From Bacteroidales bacterium (GTDB lineage Bacteria > Bacteroidota > Bacteroidia > Bacteroidales > Marinilabiliaceae), in the NCBI GenBank assembly GCA_024401415.1, contig JAKSLC010000010.1:1-36195 (forward strand): DNA of 36,195 nt, given 5' to 3'. A program made the position numbers and the translations under genes. The notes beneath the pieces were generated by a model. That model made no database searches, was not told the DNA's origin, and saw only the letters and a list, made by a program, of their open reading frames with translations. Shown piece after piece: positions 31,896 through 36,195 of this stretch (positions are counted from its first letter, which is position 1; the number at the start of each line of letters is the position of its first letter).

Positions 31896-32843
31896 TCACG
31901 TTGCATCACGTGCCTCTTTGGCTGCTTGCTCTGCTTCGCGCTGACGTTCCTTTTCTCTGGTACCGAAGCTCTTGTAGTATTCCATCTCGTCTTTATTTGG
32001 AGGAAGAACACTCTCAACATACGCTAACCCCTTCTCGGAGTCTTTGAGAATTGACTTTGCCTTCTTCAAATATTGGCTATCTGGAAACTCGTTAATGAAA
32101 GAGTAATATTCGTCTATTGTCTCTCTGTATCGTTCAGATTGCTTTTCTAAGACACTATTTTCAGCTTGTATGAATAGCGCTCTCAATATCAAGAAACTTA
32201 AATCTTCTCTGTGACGAGTGTCTGGATATTTTCTCAAACAATTTTGCGCTGTGATTACTGCGCTATTATAATTGTTACCTAGATAGTTGCCAAGGTCGAA
32301 GTACAACTTAGCGGTTTTATACTCCTTGTAGGACAACTTGTCTTGCATTCTTTTCAGCATCTTCTCCGCTAAAGGAACTTTAGTAGAGTATGGATACATA
32401 TCAATAAATGTAGACAATTCTGTAATTGCGGTCTCAGAATCTGTCTGGTCCAATTCGATCTTAGGAGAAAGCATATAATAGCAATATCCAGACATGAACT
32501 GACACACCTCGCAAGAGTCGCTTGAAGGGAAAGTCTTGACATAGTTCTGGAAATAGCTTGCTGCCGAATAATAATCACCAATATTTGCAAGAGACTTGGC
32601 GTAGCAGACTAGGATTGTATCGTATTTTGACGTGCCGTTATATGTAGGCAATATCATCTCAAATAGACTTGCTGCGTGGTTGTAATCGCCATTTTGGTAA
32701 TACTTGAGTGCTGATTTGTACATATAATCATGATTGCCGGTCTTGACAATCGCTTGATATTCGCCGCATGCAGAGACTATAAATAGTCCTACCAATGATA
32801 AAGATATAGAGCGAATATTTTTATATATCGTATTTGAAATCAT
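31896..32843 (-). CDS. bamD: Outer-membrane assembly lipoprotein BamD
   Basis: BamD is the essential lipoprotein partner of BamA in inserting beta-barrels into the outer membrane. The 315-residue protein has a lipoprotein signal (FIVSAC) followed by TPR-like helices: YKSALKYYQNGDYNHAASLF, then AKSLANIGDYYSAASYFQNY, and ELSTFIDMYPYSTKVPLAEK. The FPDSQY motif of the last TPR is present, and the C-terminal tail is charged (REKERQREAEQAAKEA). ATG 32843 is preferred over 32879, which would add 12 residues before the signal peptide. A full promoter lies about 57 nt upstream. It is followed by rpoZ. Confidence 0.9.
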   Translation of the reverse strand: MISNTIYKNIRSISLSLVGLFIVSACGEYQAIVKTGNHDYMYKSALKYYQNGDYNHAASLFEMILPTYNGTSKYDTILVCYAKSLANIGDYYSAASYFQNYVKTFPSSDSCEVCQFMSGYCYYMLSPKIELDQTDSETAITELSTFIDMYPYSTKVPLAEKMLKRMQDKLSYKEYKTAKLYFDLGNYLGNNYNSAVITAQNCLRKYPDTRHREDLSFLILRALFIQAENSVLEKQSERYRETIDEYYSFINEFPDSQYLKKAKSILKDSEKGLAYVESVLPPNKDEMEYYKSFGTREKERQREAEQAAKEARDAT

Positions 32844-32899
32844 CTTTTTTGTTAATGTATGAGATAAAGTAACGGCCATGCCTATACTTTGTCGGTGTG

Positions 32900-32930
32900 C
32901 AAAATTACGAAATCATTATTTCTTATCAAA
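32900..32930 (-). promoter_or_regulatory. Promoter of the bamD-rpoZ unit
   Basis: On the - strand TTTG (32930-32927) and TAATTTTG (32907-32900) are 19 bp apart, matching the Bacteroidota consensus. Confidence 0.65.
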
Positions 32931-32947
32931 GAATTATCAATAAAAAA

Positions 32948-32980
32948 TAAGGGTTGTACTTGTCGCAAGCAAAACCCTTA
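32948..32980 (-). terminator. Terminator hairpin downstream of the BACON lipoprotein gene
   Basis: TAAGGGTT (32948-32955) pairs with AACCCTTA (32973-32980), with an inner CTTG/CAAG stem. On the - strand it is followed by TTTTTTATT. It is 130 bp beyond the stop at 33110. A second, weaker hairpin (AATGGCA/TGCCATT, 33058-33074) lies closer to the stop. Confidence 0.6.
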
Positions 32981-33109
32981 ATGTCGTTATTTCCTAAATC
33001 ATAGTTGAGCAATTGAACTAATGTTTATTTCAAAGAAATTAATTGTATTTCAGCCAAAATGGCATTTTGCCATTGGTTATTATGGTTTTGCGGTACATTA
33101 AAGTGGTAC

Positions 33110-33499
33110 TTATTCTGTTTGTTCCCCATAAAGGCTTCTTTCGTTTTGGTTTTGATATATTGTTACGTCGATTATGACTTCTCTTGAATCTGGATTGCGA
33201 ACTGTTATATAAGCAGAGCGAGGTTCACTGTTTGTGTTGTCGTCTATGTTGACTTGCAGAGTGAAGTTGTCGCTGGAGTTCTTTATAACCTTTACTTTGC
33301 ACCATTTGGCGTCGCAAGAAACAATCCATTCGTCTGTGGTGTGAAAATCATATTCCATGCACTGCCCTTTGTTGGTCTGTATCATTTCGACATGGTGTTC
33401 GGCCGATTTCCTCGGAAGAATGATATCGTCATCTTGACAAGCCGTGAGAGCTATGATAGCTATTAATAATTCTATAGCTTCGATAATAGTTGTCTTCAT
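33110..33499 (-). CDS. Small BACON-like domain lipoprotein
   Basis: This 129-residue protein has a lipoprotein signal ending ALTAC followed by QDDD, an acidic export signal. The mature part is a single immunoglobulin-like BACON-type domain: DEWIVSCDAKWCKVK, NFTLQVNIDDNT, RSAYITVRNPDSREVIIDVT and ending IYQNQ. BACON domains are found in Bacteroidota surface proteins and are thought to bind glycoprotein or carbohydrate, or act as spacers. A stand-alone BACON lipoprotein is unusual, since the domain normally sits in front of an enzyme or in tandem. It is transcribed alone from its own promoter, divergent from the phosphatase gene. Confidence 0.75.
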   Translation of the reverse strand: MKTTIIEAIELLIAIIALTACQDDDIILPRKSAEHHVEMIQTNKGQCMEYDFHTTDEWIVSCDAKWCKVKVIKNSSDNFTLQVNIDDNTNSEPRSAYITVRNPDSREVIIDVTIYQNQNERSLYGEQTE

Positions 33500-33547
33500 C
33501 TGTTATTATGTTGTTGATTTGCTCTTGATTTGTTTGTAATTGCACTG

Positions 33548-33578
33548 CAAAGTTATGGCGCTGTTTTGCGTTTGTCAA
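33548..33578 (-). promoter_or_regulatory. Promoter of the BACON lipoprotein gene
   Basis: On the - strand TTG (33578-33576) and TAACTTTG (33555-33548) are 20 bp apart; the -7 box is a full consensus match. Confidence 0.6.
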
Positions 33579-33722
33579 CTTGTTGGGATATATGACACTA
33601 AAATGTGACAGATAGCAACATTTTGGGATTTGTAGCTTAATAACTGTGACGAATGGCGTCTTTAGCTCGCTATTGTCTGTATTTATTTCGGGTGGCGTAT
33701 GTGTATTATTGAAAATTATGTG

Positions 33723-33730
33723 TAATTTTG
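33723..33730 (+). promoter_or_regulatory. -7 element immediately before the second phosphatase gene
   Basis: TAATTTTG (33723-33730) matches TAnnTTTG and ends only 15 bp before ATG 33746, implying a leader of about 10 nt. A TTG start at 33728 would lie inside this element, so ATG 33746 is the better start. Confidence 0.5.
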
Positions 33731-33745
33731 CGTCGGTATACAACT

Positions 33746-35986
33746 ATGCGAAACGTAAAACACATATTGGTTATTATATGTTCTGTATTGTTGTTTGTCT
33801 CTTGTTTGCGTGAAACTAACGAGACAAAACATTACACAACATATTTCAAAGAGGCGGAAAAACTACTACATTCCAATAAATTTGGTTTGGCTGCACTCTA
33901 TGTTGATTCTATCCGTAATTATAGTCGTTGTGACACCCCTGACGTCGTTGAGGCATTTGCTGATTACTTGCAATCCTGGGTGTCTGTATATGAACTTGAT
34001 GAGAAGAATTCTCTGATATACTCCAAGAAGGCATTTAATGAGCTGCAAAAATTTGGAGACACCTTTGGTGCTGAGTTGGGGGGATTGGCGTCCATTCTAG
34101 CGTATAATAATATTCTGACAAATCCAGATTCGTCCATATATTACAGCGATATATGTTTGGATTATACAGCGGGGAATACCAAGCGTATTGTAGAAACTCA
34201 TCTATATAAGGCTGAGGCGTATCGTAATTCTAGTAGGTTTGATGAGTGCCTTCTTGAACTGCAAAAAATACAGACAATCACGGATACTTTATTGGTTGAT
34301 GATACAGACGATGCCGTTTCGTGGATGTTGTATTCACTTACTGAATGTGCGGATTTGTCGTGCTTTGTAGGTGATTATCGCAGATGCAACAACTATTTGG
34401 CTAATGCAGCTAAATGGTTTGATATGACAAATAATGTTGATGATCATTTGCTGTATCTGGAGTGTCGTGCTCGTGCTCATTTTGTTCAGTCGCACTATTC
34501 TCTTGCCTATAATTATGCGAATCGTCTTGAAAATATGGCTATCGCCAATGGAGAGGATAAATACAGGGTCAATGCTCTTACGATTGAGGGTCTTACGCAT
34601 AGTAGGAATAATGAAATTAATGAAGCTCTTAAATGTAAGAACGAGATTGACAGTATTATAAGTCGCAATCCCAAAGTACTTCATTCCGTTCGTAAGGAGA
34701 AGATATTGTTGGATGGAGAAATTGCAGCTTACAGAGGAGATCTAGGGGAGTCATATAAGTTATTGTTTGATTCGGTCCAACTTGATGGTCGGTCATCTGA
34801 GTATGATCTTTTGATGAAAAGCCGTCAGGTGTACTATCTTGTACAAGGTGATTATAAGGCATTGTATCAGTTAGAGAAGCAGCGTAAGACATACGTTGAC
34901 TCTGTTCAGACGAATGTTATCTTTAAGAACGAGCAGCATCAGACTAGACAAGCGAGAGATATTTCTGAGCTGCTTCGCAATAAACTCATGGCGCAGTCTA
35001 AGGTTCTTTCTGCGCAATCGTCGACACTCCTTTTGGAGCGTGTTGTATTTGCAGCAGTAGTACTTATAATTGCATCTATAGTCTTGATTGCTATTCGACG
35101 CAATGTCAAGAATCGCACTCGTAATATGGTCAGGGAGAAGAAAAAACTTGAGGCTGATATTGCGGATAAGATTAAGGCATTGGAGCAGCAGAAAGAGATG
35201 TTTCGTCGTACTAATCAGCGTATTTCGGAAAGTATTTCATACGCGGAGCGAATACAGCATTCTATTATGCCACTTCCTGAGGCTCTCAATGAGTATGATA
35301 TAGAAGGTTCGTTTATATTCAATTCGCCATTGGATGTGGTGAGTGGTGATTTCTACTGGTTTACGCAAAAAGGAAAGAATCTTTTAGTAGCCTGTGCAGA
35401 CTGTACGGGTCATGGTGTTCCTGGAGCCTTTATGTCAATGATTGCTTCAACGACAATAAATGAGGTTGTTACAAAATCAAACGATGATGTTACTCCGGCA
35501 GAGATTCTTGAGATTATTGATGAGCGTATAGTGGAAAACCTTGCACATAATACAAGTGAATCTGGTGCAGCGAAAGATGGTCTTGATATAGCCTTGATAT
35601 CAATCAATCTTGAAACTCTTGAGTTGATAACCAGTGCTGCTAGACGACCTATAATAATTACAAAAGATCAGGAGATAATTTCAATACCTGGAACAAAACG
35701 TAGTATTGGAGATGTGGAGAGATTGATTCGTAAGCGTAGTTTTACCAATGAGAGGATTCAGCTACATCGTGGTGACAATATTTACATGTTCTCTGATGGT
35801 TACTCTGATCAGTTTGGAGGTCCAGAAGGAGATAAACTCAAGACATCAAAAGTGAAACGTTTCCTGCGTGCTATACACGATGATGATATAGATGAGCAGA
35901 GTTTGACAATTCAAGAGTTGTTTACTCAGTGGAAGGGAGATTATCCGCAGATTGATGACGTCCTCTTTATCGGCATTAAATTGTAA
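33746..35986 (+). CDS. TPR-containing membrane SpoIIE/PP2C-type serine phosphatase (second copy)
   Basis: The 746-residue product has the same plan as the one at 8861: an N-terminal lipoprotein-like signal (LLFVSC), periplasmic TPR-like helices (about 30-410), a single transmembrane helix (about 432-452), a coiled coil (455-495) and a SpoIIE/PP2C phosphatase. Metal ligands are present: D535 in SGDFYW, D552 in ADCTGHGVPGAFMS, D684 in MFSDGYSDQFGG, and the end motif DDVLFIG. The phosphatase halves of the two proteins are closely alike, while the sensor halves are diverged, which suggests different inputs. If the N-terminal Cys is lipidated, the internal helix would make topology unusual; it may be a plain signal peptide. 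It stands alone and ends at a terminator. Confidence 0.88.
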   Translation: MRNVKHILVIICSVLLFVSCLRETNETKHYTTYFKEAEKLLHSNKFGLAALYVDSIRNYSRCDTPDVVEAFADYLQSWVSVYELDEKNSLIYSKKAFNELQKFGDTFGAELGGLASILAYNNILTNPDSSIYYSDICLDYTAGNTKRIVETHLYKAEAYRNSSRFDECLLELQKIQTITDTLLVDDTDDAVSWMLYSLTECADLSCFVGDYRRCNNYLANAAKWFDMTNNVDDHLLYLECRARAHFVQSHYSLAYNYANRLENMAIANGEDKYRVNALTIEGLTHSRNNEINEALKCKNEIDSIISRNPKVLHSVRKEKILLDGEIAAYRGDLGESYKLLFDSVQLDGRSSEYDLLMKSRQVYYLVQGDYKALYQLEKQRKTYVDSVQTNVIFKNEQHQTRQARDISELLRNKLMAQSKVLSAQSSTLLLERVVFAAVVLIIASIVLIAIRRNVKNRTRNMVREKKKLEADIADKIKALEQQKEMFRRTNQRISESISYAERIQHSIMPLPEALNEYDIEGSFIFNSPLDVVSGDFYWFTQKGKNLLVACADCTGHGVPGAFMSMIASTTINEVVTKSNDDVTPAEILEIIDERIVENLAHNTSESGAAKDGLDIALISINLETLELITSAARRPIIITKDQEIISIPGTKRSIGDVERLIRKRSFTNERIQLHRGDNIYMFSDGYSDQFGGPEGDKLKTSKVKRFLRAIHDDDIDEQSLTIQELFTQWKGDYPQIDDVLFIGIKL

Positions 35987-36051
35987 TTAGACGAGAGTGT
36001 TTTCTCTCTTGTTGCAGGTCGGATATAAGTACGTTGTAGAAAACATATAGT

Positions 36052-36086
36052 ACTGTCGTTCTTTTTCATGAGAGCGACAGTTTTTT
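36052..36086 (+). terminator. Terminator of the second phosphatase gene
   Basis: ACTGTCGTTCT (36052-36062) pairs with AGAGCGACAGT (36071-36081) with one G-U pair, followed by TTTTTT, 65 bp after the stop. Confidence 0.78.
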
Positions 36087-36111
36087 GTTGTCAAGGTGAA
36101 TAAAAACAAAA

Positions 36112-36139
36112 AAGCACTTACAATTTCTTGTAAGTGCTT
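36112..36139 (-). terminator. Terminator of tRNA-Lys
   Basis: A perfect 12-bp stem, AAGCACTTACAA (36112-36123) with TTGTAAGTGCTT (36128-36139), abuts the tRNA 3' end. On the - strand it is followed by TTTTTTGTTTTT. Confidence 0.82.
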
Positions 36140-36195
36140 GGTGACCCGCCAGGGGATCGAACCCTGGACCCACAGATTAAGAGTCTGTTGCTCTA
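36139..36195 (-). tRNA. tRNA-Lys (anticodon CTT), cut by the window edge
   Basis: On the - strand the sequence runs from the end of the D arm through anticodon stem ACAGA/TCTGT with loop CTCTTAA (anticodon CTT, reads AAG). It continues with variable loop GGGTC, T arm CAGGG/CCCTG with loop TTCGATC, the acceptor strand GCGGGTC and discriminator A. Unlike the tRNA-Trp in this window it encodes its own CCA (36141-36139). The 5' part lies outside the window. Confidence 0.9.

Overview
The window looks like a chromosomal segment of a Bacteroidota bacterium, most likely order Bacteroidales. Reasons: TAnnTTTG -7 promoter elements stand in front of many genes; lipoproteins carry acidic residues right after the lipobox cysteine (the Bacteroidota surface-export signal); and lineage-typical genes are present (AraC-type HTH at the end of a large regulator, DUF4199, BACON, the bamD-rpoZ pair, an ECF sigma factor with a barrel-bearing anti-sigma factor). 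I cannot place it to genus from sequence alone.

Layout. 1-2110: 3' end of an AraC-type regulator, a DUF4199 membrane protein and a GT2 glycosyltransferase. 2132-2175: a four-unit 11-bp tandem repeat. 2312-10918: a tight five-gene + strand operon (CCA-adding enzyme, MltD-like lytic transglycosylase, five-LysM protein with a periplasmic-binding-like domain, ABC-F ATPase, TPR-TM-SpoIIE phosphatase). 10970-14723 (- strand): an LTA-synthase-like sulfatase-fold gene split by one in-frame TGA, followed by two related three-TM proteins, one with a RhuM-like N-terminus. 14898-21596: a pectin side-chain (galactan/arabinogalactan) degradation cluster of PL1 pectate lyase, GH43, GH53 endo-galactanase and a GH2-family protein that has lost both catalytic glutamates. 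21690-21912: tRNA-Trp, its terminator and a second 11-bp repeat array in opposite orientation. 21993-24471: an accessory stretch with a YARHG lipoprotein, a decayed gene, a two-TM protein and a short gene whose end looks truncated. 24851-28784: apt (-), then a surface serpin, a TTG-started ECF sigma factor and a dual-membrane anti-sigma factor. 28815-33499 (- strand): YccF, PepO-type M13 peptidase, RpoZ, BamD and a BACON lipoprotein. 33746-35986: a second TPR-TM-SpoIIE phosphatase. The window ends inside a tRNA-Lys gene.

How the genes fit together. The PL1/GH43/GH53/GH2 set would cut the pectin backbone and its galactan and arabinan side chains at the cell surface, but no SusC/SusD pair is in view. 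MltD, the LysM protein, BamD, the sulfatase-like enzyme and the anti-sigma factor all concern the envelope. The most unusual items are the two phase-locked 11-bp repeat arrays, the full-length catalytically disarmed GH2, the TGA-split LTA-synthase-like gene, the RhuM-like/membrane protein pair, and the inner-to-outer membrane anti-sigma factor next to a serpin.
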